Assembly: GCF_000374345.1 (NCBI RefSeq)
Contig: NZ_KB894004.1
Coordinates: 1-44,291 of the forward strand
Direction of reading: 5' to 3'
Source of the DNA: Heyndrickxia acidiproducens DSM 23148
GTDB taxonomy: Bacteria; Bacillota; Bacilli; Bacillales; Bacillaceae_C
DNA length: 44,291 bases
Part shown: piece after piece, positions 16,175-24,433 of the stretch
How positions within the stretch are numbered: the first letter of the stretch is position 1
Layout: each line of letters begins with the position of its first letter
Program-made: the position numbers and the translations under genes
Notes under the pieces: generated by a model
The model's database searches: none
What the model was told of the DNA's origin: nothing
What the model saw: only the letters and a program-made list of their open reading frames with translations

Positions 16175-16900
16175 TTAATCTGCGTGTAATAACAGTTGAT
16201 CTAAATCAGGAATTTTAATTTTCTTCTTTGGCAACTGTTCAATTAATCCCTGCTTCTCAAGGATTGTAAACTTTCTGCTAATGGTTTCAGGGGTTGTCCC
16301 CAGATAAGAAGCCAGATCTTTTTTAGACATAGGCAGGGTAATCGTTGTATGATTTGCACCGTTTTTTTCCACACAATTGATCAAAAACGAGATGATTCTG
16401 GATTCAACATTTTCTATGGCAACCTGGGCCGTTTGTTTTTCCGAGTCTTTCAAACGCTTCGTCATTTCAGCTAAAATTTTTACTGATATTTGGGGATACT
16501 CCAGTAGATAGGCTTGCAGGTCTTTTTGCTTAATAAGGCAAACAGATGATTTTTGTAAGGCCTCAGCATAATTATCATGAACCTCTCCCGGCTGGAAAAC
16601 GGCCAACTCCCCGGTAAAATCACCCGGATCCAAAATGCGGACAAGCTGCTCCTTTCCGGAATCCGATAGACGGAAAATCCTTATTTTTCCTGTATTGATA
16701 ATATATAATGTATCATCCTTTTCACCCGCACGGAATAGCATTTCGCCTTTTTGTAATTCCAGCGTTTCAGCAGACTCTGCAATTTTCGCCATCTGTTCCT
16801 CCTCCAGATGATTAAAGATGGGCACTAGTCTCATACATTCCGCATGGCTATGATGAAAATGGCCGGGCCGGGGTTCATGGTGACAATGATGTTGTTTCAA
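16175..16900 (-). CDS. Crp/Fnr-family regulator with His/Cys-rich N-terminus
   Basis: Translation most likely starts at TTG 16900, seven bases after AGGAGG, giving about 241 residues. The first 23 residues are rich in metal ligands (HHCHHEPRPGHFHHSHAEC). A cyclic-nucleotide-type beta barrel follows (FNHLEEEQMAKIA, KGEMLFRAGEKDDTLYIINTGKI, PGDFTGELAVF), then a dimer helix and an HTH. Its recognition helix TTPETISRKFTILEKQGL carries the E-SR pattern of FNR, which reads TTGA half-sites. Two TTGAC-N4-GTCAA boxes flank this gene set. It lies downstream of dps and likely controls dps and the P1B ATPase in response to oxygen, redox or metal. Confidence 0.88.
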   Translation of the reverse strand: MKQHHCHHEPRPGHFHHSHAECMRLVPIFNHLEEEQMAKIAESAETLELQKGEMLFRAGEKDDTLYIINTGKIRIFRLSDSGKEQLVRILDPGDFTGELAVFQPGEVHDNYAEALQKSSVCLIKQKDLQAYLLEYPQISVKILAEMTKRLKDSEKQTAQVAIENVESRIISFLINCVEKNGANHTTITLPMSKKDLASYLGTTPETISRKFTILEKQGLIEQLPKKKIKIPDLDQLLLHAD

Positions 16901-16955
16901 CGGAAAACCTCCTGACAGAAAACTGGCCCGGTTTTTCCAAGGCCTCTGATTGATT

Positions 16956-17495
16956 TCATTCTTCTTCATCTTCCAAAGCTGTTTTTCCCAGAAAGGCTTG
17001 CAACAGCCAAATTTGTTTATCAAGATACCGTTTGTAGTCAATTAAAACATTTTCCAAAGCTGCATGCCCTTGTTCAGACGCCAGATAAATGGCACGAATT
17101 GCAACATCCCGTGTTAACCGGAAATCATCAATCATATTCGCAACCATTTCTTCTGCAGTCCGATATTTATCTGCTTCGTCTTCCTGGATAAACGTATATT
17201 TCATGTTTTGTCCGGTAGTTGAAAACGGTTTGGCATCCATAGCCAATAAGGTCTCAGCAATTTTATCATACCAGTTTGCTGCATCCGTATACAATTCCGC
17301 AAATTTTTCGTGTAGATGAAAGAATTGCGGTCCCTTTACATACCAGTGATATTGATGCAATTTTGTCCAAAGCACAGCCAGGTTTGCCACGATGTGATTC
17401 GTCATGGCCGCAGCTGTCGGGTGATGATGATCATGCTCTTTTTGCTCCTGTTCCAATTCTTGTTGCAGTTTTTCTTCTGCGGTTAATTCACTCAT
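16956..17495 (-). CDS. dps: Dps-family ferroxidase / DNA-protection protein
   Basis: The 179-residue four-helix protein has the intersubunit ferroxidase site HQYHWYVKGPQFFHLHEKF followed by YTDAANWYDKIAE, which supplies the H-x-W, D and E ligands. It should form dodecamers that oxidise and store iron and limit Fenton chemistry. The N-terminal extension KEHDHHHP is histidine-rich. RBS is GGAGGGA. The Crp/Fnr start lies 56 bases after its stop, so the two form an operon under an FNR-like box at -41.5. Confidence 0.95.
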   Translation of the reverse strand: MSELTAEEKLQQELEQEQKEHDHHHPTAAAMTNHIVANLAVLWTKLHQYHWYVKGPQFFHLHEKFAELYTDAANWYDKIAETLLAMDAKPFSTTGQNMKYTFIQEDEADKYRTAEEMVANMIDDFRLTRDVAIRAIYLASEQGHAALENVLIDYKRYLDKQIWLLQAFLGKTALEDEEE

Positions 17496-17519
17496 AACGA
17501 TCCCTCCTAAAATGGATTA

Positions 17520-17568
17520 CAACTTCATTTTAGGAAGAGATGCTTATAAAAACATTGACCAACGTCAA
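17520..17568 (-). promoter_or_regulatory. dps promoter with FNR-like box at -41.5
   Basis: TTGACCAACGTCAA at 17555-17568 has the same TTGAC-N4-GTCAA arms as the box at 16059. On the minus strand TAAAAT (17527-17532) is a -10 placed so that +1 falls at about 17520 and the box centre at -41.5, identical to the ATPase promoter. An alternative -10 (TATAAG, 17543-17548) would put the box inside the promoter and imply repression. Confidence 0.7.
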
Positions 17569-17656
17569 CATAAGGAAATTTATCACCATTTCTCCGCTAA
17601 TTCTTATTGGCGCCGGAACTCAACTGCAGGAGTCCAAATCACATCCCGAGATTCCA

Positions 17657-17923
17657 TTACATGAAATCCTTTGCTGAAAGTGATTTTAATAAATCGGAGG
17701 TCGTAATACTATATCCTTCTTTATATTGTTCTTCACTTTCTTTAAACATTAGTTCAAGATGAGGATTCTTCTTTACATCAGCTTTTATTGTTTGATGATC
17801 TTCCTCTTCTAGAACAAGCGTAAATCTGCCTTTGCCCGGTATATAAAATTGAACAACTGAGTTTTCACTATCCATGGAATCAATGTATTTCATGAGTTTC
17901 TCCGCGAAAAGAACCTTATCCAT
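17657..17923 (-). CDS. Small acidic hypothetical protein
   Basis: The protein has 88 residues from the ATG at 17923 (MDKVLFAEKLMKYIDSM), preceded by GGTGGTGAT; the frame is open to 17971. It is acidic, with a predicted beta-rich middle (VVQFYIPGKGRFTLVLEEED) and a helical end (TTSDLLKSLSA). No membrane segment or signal peptide is seen. I do not recognise the family. Regular codon use and the ribosome site support a real gene. Confidence 0.6.
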   Translation of the reverse strand: MDKVLFAEKLMKYIDSMDSENSVVQFYIPGKGRFTLVLEEEDHQTIKADVKKNPHLELMFKESEEQYKEGYSITTSDLLKSLSAKDFM

Positions 17924-18031
17924 ATCATCACCACCAATTATGATATACTTATCCATATCATAGCATACCAAAGTTCCAGCGACTTCAGTTTTCCCTTACC
18001 ATTATCCTTCCTTAATTACATTTTTTTGACT

Positions 18032-18169
18032 TTAGCTAAAAAGTACTTTTACACTTCCTTCTTTTTGTGCTGTTGCTAAACAATTTAGTATAAAATCCTG
18101 AATTTGTTTTTTATCCCAATCTGAGGAATCACTTTCTGACAGGAAAACATACTGTTTGATACGATTGAG
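18032..18169 (-). pseudogene. C-terminal fragment of an unknown protein
   Basis: An open stretch on the minus strand with no start codon ends in SDSSDWDKKQIQDFILNCLA and then TAQKEGSVKVLFS-stop. It has protein-like composition and amphipathic helix pattern, but a stop lies just upstream. It is probably the tail of a gene cut away by rearrangement. The parent family is not recognised. Confidence 0.3.
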
Positions 18170-18178
18170 TTATCCATT

Positions 18179-18391
18179 ATGAAAGGAATGGCAATCTTTA
18201 TGACAGGAGACAGGGAATACGGTGAAAAATTAGTAAAAGAAAACTGCGACATTCTGGAGGCGACCCATTTTTCCGACTCGCTTCGTAAGTTTAGAAAAGC
18301 GGCATCGGAATTAGGATTTCCGGACATGATTCACAAGGAAGTGAATCAAGATTTACACATGCCCAAAAAGCCATTCATTTTGGACGCGTAG
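18179..18391 (+). pseudogene. Hypothetical fragment
   Basis: This 70-residue frame contains MTGDREYGEKLVKENCDILE and FRKAASELGFPDMIH, which look like real protein. In-frame codons upstream (ILFDTIELSI) extend it without a start, and there is no ribosome site before the ATG. It is probably a fragment of a larger gene in a zone of decay. The family is not recognised. Confidence 0.35.
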
Positions 18392-18558
18392 TCGAAAGGA
18401 TGACAGCACGAGAGAAGGAGCATTTATTTCAATCAATTAAAATGACATCACGCAACTTTCACATTTCAATTTCCTGTCTAATATACATATTGTTGTATGG
18501 GCCCATTCTGAATGATTGATTAATGAGCTGGAAGTAAAGAGAGCTTTCGTAATTTAGA

Positions 18559-18765
18559 TTATTTTACTGCTTTCCAAATTGTCCACCTGTCTTTCTCAAC
18601 TATATTTGTATTGATGGATAATGATTTATCAATATGCTCTATTAGCCAATTTAACTCATCATCGTTTAACTCATGTAAAATACTTCTTCCAGTTCTTTGA
18701 CTTAAATCTTTTAGTAATTGTTCTTTATGGCTAGTAAAAAACATTTTTTGAATGGTTATACTCAT
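18559..18765 (-). CDS. Small hypothetical protein
   Basis: From the ATG at 18765 the protein has 68 residues (HKEQLLKDLSQRTGRSILHE, LNDDELNWLIEHIDKSL, VEKDRWTIW), strongly helical and charged, apparently cytosolic. No clear ribosome site precedes it, and the frame is open further to 18858, so the start is uncertain. It is divergent from the reductase gene at 18879. I do not recognise the family. Confidence 0.5.
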   Translation of the reverse strand: MSITIQKMFFTSHKEQLLKDLSQRTGRSILHELNDDELNWLIEHIDKSLSINTNIVEKDRWTIWKAVK

Positions 18766-18878
18766 AATAATGACCAAGGCCTGTCCTAAGCATGATTCTG
18801 TCGATATCAATCTGCACATGCTATACTCGTATCGATTGAAAAAAGTTCCGTACTGCAATTTTACGGAAGGAGATTACA

Positions 18879-19577
18879 ATGAAAACCTTATTAATTGTTT
18901 CCCATCCAGATATTTTAGAATCCGGCAGCCAGCAATATTTTTTAAGTTCATTAAAGGATTTTGACGAGGTTACCGTCCATCATTTGGAGGCGGTTTACCC
19001 TGATGGAAAAATTGATGTAAAAAAGGAACAGGACTTACTAAAAATACATGATCGAATTATTTTTCAATTTCCATTTTATTGGTATAGTTCGCCACCCATG
19101 TTAAAACATTGGCAAGATGTTGTTCTTGAAGAAGGATTTGCTCACGGTACAAGAGGGACGGCCCTTAAAGGAAAAGAGTTTGGATTGGTTTTATTCATCG
19201 GTATTAATGAAAAAGAGTACCAAGCAGGCGGGACTGAACGATACAGCATCAACGAACTTACAAAACCTTATCAAGCCATGGCCTATAAAACAGGTATGAA
19301 ATATTTAAAGACACTCTCCATTTTCCAATTTTCTTACATGGAAGAAAACGAAAAAATGGATGCACTCATTCAATACTGGCAAATGCTCACGATGGAGAAC
19401 GATTCGAGTCTGGCTTCCCGCGAAAAATGGTTAATTTCCCAATTACAAAAAGCCATGCAAAGGACAGAGGATCAAAAAGATACAGATACATTTAAATATA
19501 CGATTGAACTTATTGAAGAAAACCGTTCATCCATTGACGGATTAAAGATCGTCCTTGACCAAGTTCGGCAAACCTAA
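18879..19577 (+). CDS. Flavodoxin-fold NAD(P)H quinone oxidoreductase (KefF/MdaB-like)
   Basis: The 232-residue protein starts with the flavodoxin-like motif MKTLLIVSHPDILESGSQQYFLSSL. It has the family active-site stretch RIIFQFPFYWYSSPPMLKHWQDVV and the strand GLVLFIG. This matches the flavodoxin_2 family: FMN or FAD enzymes that reduce quinones or electrophiles by two electrons in the cytosol. The C-terminal 60 residues are an extra helical part. RBS is GGAAGGAG. A small coupled gene follows 16 bases later. Confidence 0.85.
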   Translation: MKTLLIVSHPDILESGSQQYFLSSLKDFDEVTVHHLEAVYPDGKIDVKKEQDLLKIHDRIIFQFPFYWYSSPPMLKHWQDVVLEEGFAHGTRGTALKGKEFGLVLFIGINEKEYQAGGTERYSINELTKPYQAMAYKTGMKYLKTLSIFQFSYMEENEKMDALIQYWQMLTMENDSSLASREKWLISQLQKAMQRTEDQKDTDTFKYTIELIEENRSSIDGLKIVLDQVRQT

Positions 19578-19593
19578 TAAGGGGTGATGACAA

Positions 19594-19776
19594 TTGGAAA
19601 AAGAAGAATGGATTTTACAAGAATTACAGCGAATTTATGATAAAAGTCAAGATTATAATGAAGTTACTTTAGTGAAAGCTGCCCAAGATATCATTAGAGA
19701 ACAAGCAAAGCGAATTTACCAGATGGAAGGGGAAATTGACGGAACTTTATGGAGTCCAAAACGATGGGGCGAATAA
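19594..19776 (+). CDS. Small helical protein downstream of the reductase
   Basis: This 60-residue protein starts at TTG, seven bases after AAGGGGTGA. It is amphipathic and highly charged (LQRIYDKSQDYNEVTLVKAA, IIREQAKRIYQMEGEIDG) and may form a coiled coil. No known domain is recognised. The close spacing suggests co-transcription with the flavodoxin-fold reductase. Confidence 0.65.
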   Translation: MEKEEWILQELQRIYDKSQDYNEVTLVKAAQDIIREQAKRIYQMEGEIDGTLWSPKRWGE

Positions 19777-20012
19777 AGCCAACCATGAGCGCTTTTTCAA
19801 AATCGTATTACAAAATTATTTCTATGCAACACCATTTCAGAAAGGAACATGTCAGTCCGCACATCTTCCTGTTTTTGGGTGCGTATAAAGAAATAAGATA
19901 GGCAGGATAAGGCCCGAGAACAAGACCGTGAAACTGAATGTTAATTTCACAAAATCAGGGGGAGTAGAATCTTCTTAAATGGGGAGCTGCAAATATTTTA
20001 GGTGTTAAAATA

Positions 20013-20043
20013 CCACCCACTCCGAATGACAGAGTATGGGTGG
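20013..20043 (-). terminator. Terminator of the ProP-like gene
   Basis: CCACCCA (20013-20019) pairs with TGGGTGG (20037-20043), with an inner CTC/GAG pair and a small bulge. On the minus strand TATTTTAA follows. The gap 19777-20097 otherwise holds only a decayed hairpin of the CCCTGA family near 19908-19960 (TTTCACAAAATCAGGGGG). Confidence 0.6.
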
Positions 20044-20097
20044 CGGCATACAGGCTGCTGGCGATGTTTTATATCCTGTCTCACCATTAGAGGAGAA

Positions 20098-21588
20098 CTA
20101 TTTTTCACTCTCCGAATCAGCCATTTTTTCTTTAATATTTCTTCTTTCCTCTTTCCACCACAGGGCCTCCTGGGGATCCTCCAGAATTTCTGCAATTTCG
20201 CGTTTTTCCTCTACTGCCGGTGCTGAGCCCCGCAGCGCTTTCTTGGTAGTATCTTTTACAAAAAACATGGTTATGACCCCAATAAAGCAAGCAGCCATAA
20301 CATAATAAGCCGGAACCATCTGATTATTTGTGATTTTTATAAGCCACGTCATCATCAAAGGAGTCGTTCCTCCAAATAAGGAAACTGAAACATTAAAAGC
20401 AATAGCCAGCGCAACATATCTTACTTCAGTAAAAAACAAGGAAGGCAGCATGGACGGCATGGTTGCTTCGAAAGTCGCCAACAGAATAGCTAATATCATC
20501 AGGCCTAAAAAGACCATCAAATTATTGCCGCTTCCAATCATCTTAAATGACGGGATGGACAGAAGAATCAGCCCTATCAAACCTCCCATTACAAGGCTCT
20601 TACTCCCAATTCGATCACTAAGATAGCCCATAAGCAATACAACCGGGATCATGATAAACATCACAATCAGAATAAACAAAAGGCCTTTCGACTCTCCATA
20701 ACCGAGGACAACATTCAAATAAGACGGCATATACGATAACAACATATAATCCACAACATTAAAAAATAAAACCAAAACAATCCCTTTAAGCAGCTGCGGC
20801 CAATGAAAAAGAAAAACTTTTTTGATTAATCCTTTTTCATTTTCTTTGTGTCTCCCTTCATTCATTGCTTCAAAGACAGGAGTCTCCTCCAGATTATTTC
20901 TCAAATAAAGGCCAATCAGACCGATCGGAGCAGCAATAAAGAACGGAATGCGCCATCCCCAAGCCAACATTTTTTCAGCCCCAAGCCAAAAGCTGAGAAT
21001 CGTTACGACGCCGGATCCAGTGATATATCCAACCAATGTTCCCACTTCTAACCCGCTTGATAAAAAGCCTCTCTTTTTATCGGGTGAAGATTCCGCGATG
21101 AACGTCATAGCCCCCGAGTATTCACCACCAGTGGAAAATCCTTGAACCAATCTGGCTAACAGCAGCAGGGTAGGGGCCAAATTCCCAATCTTTGAATAAC
21201 CCGGTATCAACCCCATGCTTAAAGTAGCAAGAGACATTAACACTAAAGTGATGGCCAATATCTTTTTTCGCCCTAATTTATCACCCAACATGCCAAAAAA
21301 CATCCCGCCAAAAGGACGAACGAGAAACGCCACAGCAAAAGTGGCAAACGAAAACACCAGTTGAAGCGGCCCGGTCACGCCCGAAAAAAACACCTTTCCA
21401 ATGATCACGGCCAAATAGGAGTATATTCCAAAATCAAACCACTCCATTGCATTTCCAAGAGCAGTTGCAATCACTGCTTTTTTTGCAGCATCCGTGTCTA
21501 CAACAGTGATATCATCTTTTTTTAGCCTTCTTTCAGATTTTTTTCTAAACTTTGACCAGTTTCGTGTATTTTCGACCAATTGTTTCAC
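20098..21588 (-). CDS. proP: MFS metabolite:H+ symporter, ProP-like osmoprotectant transporter
   Basis: The 496-residue protein has 12 membrane segments and the metabolite:H+ symporter signatures ALGNAMEWFDFGIYSYLA, RPFGGMFFGMLGDKLGRKKIL, LVQGFSTGGEYSGA and WGWRIPFFIAAPIGLIGLYLR. Similarity to E. coli ProP is visible along the whole length, including VVDYMLLSYMPSYL and VPAYYVMAA. The C-terminal tail is charged and helical but short. It likely imports proline or glycine betaine with protons, complementing the ABC importer at 9767-12236. The start is GTG 21588 with a weak ribosome site, so a downstream start is possible. Confidence 0.88.
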   Translation of the reverse strand: MKQLVENTRNWSKFRKKSERRLKKDDITVVDTDAAKKAVIATALGNAMEWFDFGIYSYLAVIIGKVFFSGVTGPLQLVFSFATFAVAFLVRPFGGMFFGMLGDKLGRKKILAITLVLMSLATLSMGLIPGYSKIGNLAPTLLLLARLVQGFSTGGEYSGAMTFIAESSPDKKRGFLSSGLEVGTLVGYITGSGVVTILSFWLGAEKMLAWGWRIPFFIAAPIGLIGLYLRNNLEETPVFEAMNEGRHKENEKGLIKKVFLFHWPQLLKGIVLVLFFNVVDYMLLSYMPSYLNVVLGYGESKGLLFILIVMFIMIPVVLLMGYLSDRIGSKSLVMGGLIGLILLSIPSFKMIGSGNNLMVFLGLMILAILLATFEATMPSMLPSLFFTEVRYVALAIAFNVSVSLFGGTTPLMMTWLIKITNNQMVPAYYVMAACFIGVITMFFVKDTTKKALRGSAPAVEEKREIAEILEDPQEALWWKEERRNIKEKMADSESEK

Positions 21589-21745
21589 CTAAATTCTTTA
21601 TTAAAAGTCAAATCATGATGTTATTTTGAGCTGGCATCTTCATTGCTATTCAGAAGAATTTTCGTGGGAGTTTCCGGGAAAAACAGCGAATTTCAAGAAA
21701 AAAAACTCGACCCAAATAAGATCCAGTTTTGGTTTATTTCTATTC

Positions 21746-21860
21746 TTCTCATTATGGGATACCAGCTCAAAGTCTCTTCCCACGTTAAAAAGCAAAAATG
21801 TTCCAGCTTCTTTTCCATCTATATCATGCTGAAGTACTTTTTATCAAAGTGGAGTAAATC
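21746..21860. repeat. 115-bp dispersed repeat, copy A (leader of the tandem array)
   Basis: This is homologous to 13446-13560 over the same 115-base length. It runs without a gap into the first 52-bp unit (GTGGAGTAAATCC then ATGAACGAC). It seems to be the left end of a composite repeat module. Upstream, 21589-21745 shows no supported gene. Confidence 0.65.
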
Positions 21861-21861
21861 C

Positions 21862-22485
21862 ATGAACGACCACGGGCGGGGATTTTTTGCCGGCGCGGGC
21901 TTTCATTCCTCTTATGAACGACCGTGAGCATGGATTTTTTGCCGGCGCGGGCTTTCATTCCCTTTATGAATGACCGTGGGCGGGGATTTTCTCCCGCCGC
22001 GGGCTTTCATTCCCCTTATGAACGACCGTGGGCGGGGATTTTTTACAGGCGCGGGCTTTCATTCCCTTTATGAATGACCGTGGGCGGGGATTTTCTCCCG
22101 CCGCGGGCTTTCATTCCCCTTATGAACGACCGTGGGCGGGGATTTTCTCCCGCCGCGGGCTTTCATTCCCCTTATGAACGACCGTGGGCGGGGACTTTTT
22201 GCCGGCGCGGGCTTTCATTCCCTTTATGAACGACCGTGGGCGGGGACTTTTTGCCGGCGCGGGCTTTCATTCCCCTTATGAACGACCGCGGGCGCGGATT
22301 TTCTCCCGCCACGGGCTTTCATTCCCTTTATGAACGACCGCGGGCATAGATTTTTTGCCGGCGTGGGCTTTCATTCCCTTTATGAACGACCGTGAGCATG
22401 GATTTTCTCCCGGCGCGGGCTATCATTCCTCTTATGAACGACCGCGGGCATGGTTTTTTGTCTGCATGGGCTTTCATTCCGTTTA
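21862..22485. repeat. Twelve tandem copies of a 52-bp GC-rich repeat
   Basis: Units begin ATGAACGACC (or ATGAATGACC). They start at 21862, 21914, 21966, 22018, 22070, 22122, 22174, 22226, 22278, 22330, 22382 and 22434: exactly 52 bases apart, with one base lost in the last. Each has GGGCGGGGATTTT, then one of two variable cores (TTGCCGGCGCGGGC or CTCCCGCCGCGGGC), then TTTCATTCC and a short C/T run. Because 52 is not a multiple of three, no single frame is repeated, so it is not a peptide repeat. The GC-rich units stand out sharply from the AT-rich flanks. Confidence 0.95.
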
Positions 22486-22490
22486 TAATA

Positions 22491-22967
22491 TTAAAATTCA
22501 CGGATGTAATCCTCTAATGCTATTTTATACCGTTCAATATCCGATGATTTTGGATGCTTTAATATTGCATATAAAACGGTTCTTAGAGCTTCATCATTTC
22601 TATTCATATCGAATAAAACCAATGACAGAAACATTGAAATTGATGGCATCTCCGGAAATTTCTTCTCTGCATCCGCCAAAATTTTTTCCGCTTCCTGAAG
22701 CCGATCAGCATTTCTTAAGGAACTGCCCAGTTGCAGCATGGCATATGACTCATATTCTCTTGAAAGCCCGGAACGAATCGCTTGCTCGTAATATGGAATC
22801 GATTTTTCTTCCTCTCCCAAATAGTCATAAGCATTGGCTAATTCGAATTTTGCTCTGGCAGATAGTGGAAAGTCTTTAGTCAACTGAAAAAAATATTGAA
22901 TGAGCTCTTCTGGATTCTCTCTATGCCTCCAACCATCTTTTGTTACAGTTTCCCAATTCGGCTCCAT
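22491..22967 (-). CDS. Tetratricopeptide-repeat protein
   Basis: This 158-residue, all-helical protein has about three TPR units (FPLSARAKFELANAYDYLGE, AIRSGLSREYESYAMLQLGS, ADRLQEAEKILADAEKKFPE). These are typical of TPR scaffold proteins of Bacillaceae. It is cytosolic, with no signal peptide. RBS is AGGAGG before the ATG. Its stop codon lies only 5 bases from the end of the 52-bp array, so the array sits directly in its 3' region. The partner is unknown. Confidence 0.85.
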   Translation of the reverse strand: MEPNWETVTKDGWRHRENPEELIQYFFQLTKDFPLSARAKFELANAYDYLGEEEKSIPYYEQAIRSGLSREYESYAMLQLGSSLRNADRLQEAEKILADAEKKFPEMPSISMFLSLVLFDMNRNDEALRTVLYAILKHPKSSDIERYKIALEDYIREF

Positions 22968-23196
22968 CTCCGCTACCTCCTATTTCGGTTAAGAGAGTTG
23001 CTCAGATCCAATTAACCAAACTATTTTTTCACATTCAAAAATAATTGTTGAATTTCCCCCTTATATCATTCTTACGGTAAGCTTGTCAATTTCATAAACT
23101 CTTCAATTTGAAACCATGTGGTGATTTACCCATCATTCATGATAACAGTATCGCATAGAACCTCTTTTACATTTTCTGTCCTGACCAACAATCTTT

Positions 23197-23760
23197 TTAC
23201 GAATGAATAATATGAGTAAAAAACTCCGAGTAGTCTTGTAAATGATAATCGGCAATATCACTTTGGCCTTGGAACATGCAAGTTGGAATCCCTAACTTCT
23301 TTGCAGGCACCAAATCCAAATCTCTATCACCGATCACTAAATCAATCTTGTGCTTGGTATGCAAGTAGAGATAAGCTGACGGATCAGGCTTGCGGGGATA
23401 ACCGTCATCAATCGTTACCATGTCAACAAAATATTGATCCCAGCCATAATATTTTAAGATTGCCAATACTCCTGCCCGATGTTTATGTGTCATGATCACA
23501 TTTTTGTTTGCAAATTTCAAAATTTCCTCCACATGGTCAAACGGTATCATTTCTTGAGGAGCAATCTCGTTCTTAAGTTGATTTAATTCATCTTTTTTGT
23601 TGGAAATATTATAATAGTCCAGGGCATGTGAATACGAAATTTTTAATTTTGCATATATTTCTTTTTTATCTGCCGCTTCACCTAAAACCTGAGAAACTAT
23701 TTTGGTGTATGCAGGATATGTATCGAATAATGTTCCATCAAAATCCCATAATATGTTCAT
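23197..23760 (-). CDS. HAD-superfamily phosphatase
   Basis: The 187-residue protein starts at ATG 23760, seven bases after AAAGGTGA. It has the HAD motifs in order: ILWDFDGTLFDTYPAY (nucleophile and acid-base aspartates), VIMTHKH (motif II threonine), the lysine in GYPRKPDP (motif III) and LVIGDRDLDLVPAKKLG (motif IV). The small helical cap fits the phosphoglycolate-phosphatase/beta-phosphoglucomutase-like group. The substrate cannot be named. It stands alone between unrelated genes. Confidence 0.88.
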   Translation of the reverse strand: MNILWDFDGTLFDTYPAYTKIVSQVLGEAADKKEIYAKLKISYSHALDYYNISNKKDELNQLKNEIAPQEMIPFDHVEEILKFANKNVIMTHKHRAGVLAILKYYGWDQYFVDMVTIDDGYPRKPDPSAYLYLHTKHKIDLVIGDRDLDLVPAKKLGIPTCMFQGQSDIADYHLQDYSEFFTHIIHS

Positions 23761-23875
23761 TTCAGTCACCTTTTTCTAAAAATAAGTATGTGTTCGTTCT
23801 TTCTCCAAACTACGGCTAAGCAGACCCCGTTATTTATTATCAATGCTAGCATCCTATTCATCTATTTTTCCCCTG

Positions 23876-24433
23876 TTAGCATACATGGTTATTGAGAATT
23901 CCAGCCAACTTTTCTTTCACTTCGTCCGAAGTAACGATACAGCTTGTAGAAAAGATTTTCATTTTTATTTTTAATTCATAACCATCATTGACCTCTTTAG
24001 AATAGCCGTAAAACCGATGATTTACATCAATAGGGATAAATTGAAAAGACTTAACTTTTTTCCAGGCAATAAAACGATCCCCGATTAACAAACCTTCCTC
24101 AACCACAGCAAACAAGTTTAAGAGATTCTGTGTGTTAGAAAAAGGAAGAAACAATAACAAATAAAGCGGCCAATCAAAGTCTAAAATAAATTTGCCTAAG
24201 ATAAACATCACGACAACAAATAAAAGCAAGATAGAATAGAAAATGATTCCCACTTTTTGTTTATCATAGTTAGGAAAATCGACTGTTTTCTGGGGATATT
24301 TGCGAATTGCCAGCAACTCTTCGCTTGTTGCCGGCAGAATGATTTCTTTTCTCATCATTCTCAATAATTGAATAAATTTAAATGTGGCATATCCAATGAC
24401 AATAAGAAATAATAGGCTCATCAAATATGTCAA
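23876..24433 (-). CDS. Membrane protein of unknown function
   Basis: The 185-residue protein starts at TTG 24433, ten bases after GGAG. An N-terminal membrane helix (LMSLLFLIVIGYATFKFIQLL) is followed by two adjacent helices (residues 60-105, ILLLFVVVMFILGKFIL and WPLYLLLFLPF). A soluble beta-rich C-terminal domain (LLIGDRFIAWKKVKSFQFI, YELKIKMKIFSTSCIVTS) resembles bacterial PH-like domains attached to membrane hairpins. No family is named with confidence. Confidence 0.65.
   Translation of the reverse strand: MTYLMSLLFLIVIGYATFKFIQLLRMMRKEIILPATSEELLAIRKYPQKTVDFPNYDKQKVGIIFYSILLLFVVVMFILGKFILDFDWPLYLLLFLPFSNTQNLLNLFAVVEEGLLIGDRFIAWKKVKSFQFIPIDVNHRFYGYSKEVNDGYELKIKMKIFSTSCIVTSDEVKEKLAGILNNHVC

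Noticed and set aside
21862..22485. Regular repeat array as a CRISPR
   Set aside because: The units are contiguous 52-bp tandem copies with no unique spacers, and no cas gene is nearby.
22355..22879. 174-residue plus-strand frame starting in the tandem array
   Set aside because: It uses repeat sequence for its start and runs antisense through the well-supported TPR gene at 22491-22967.
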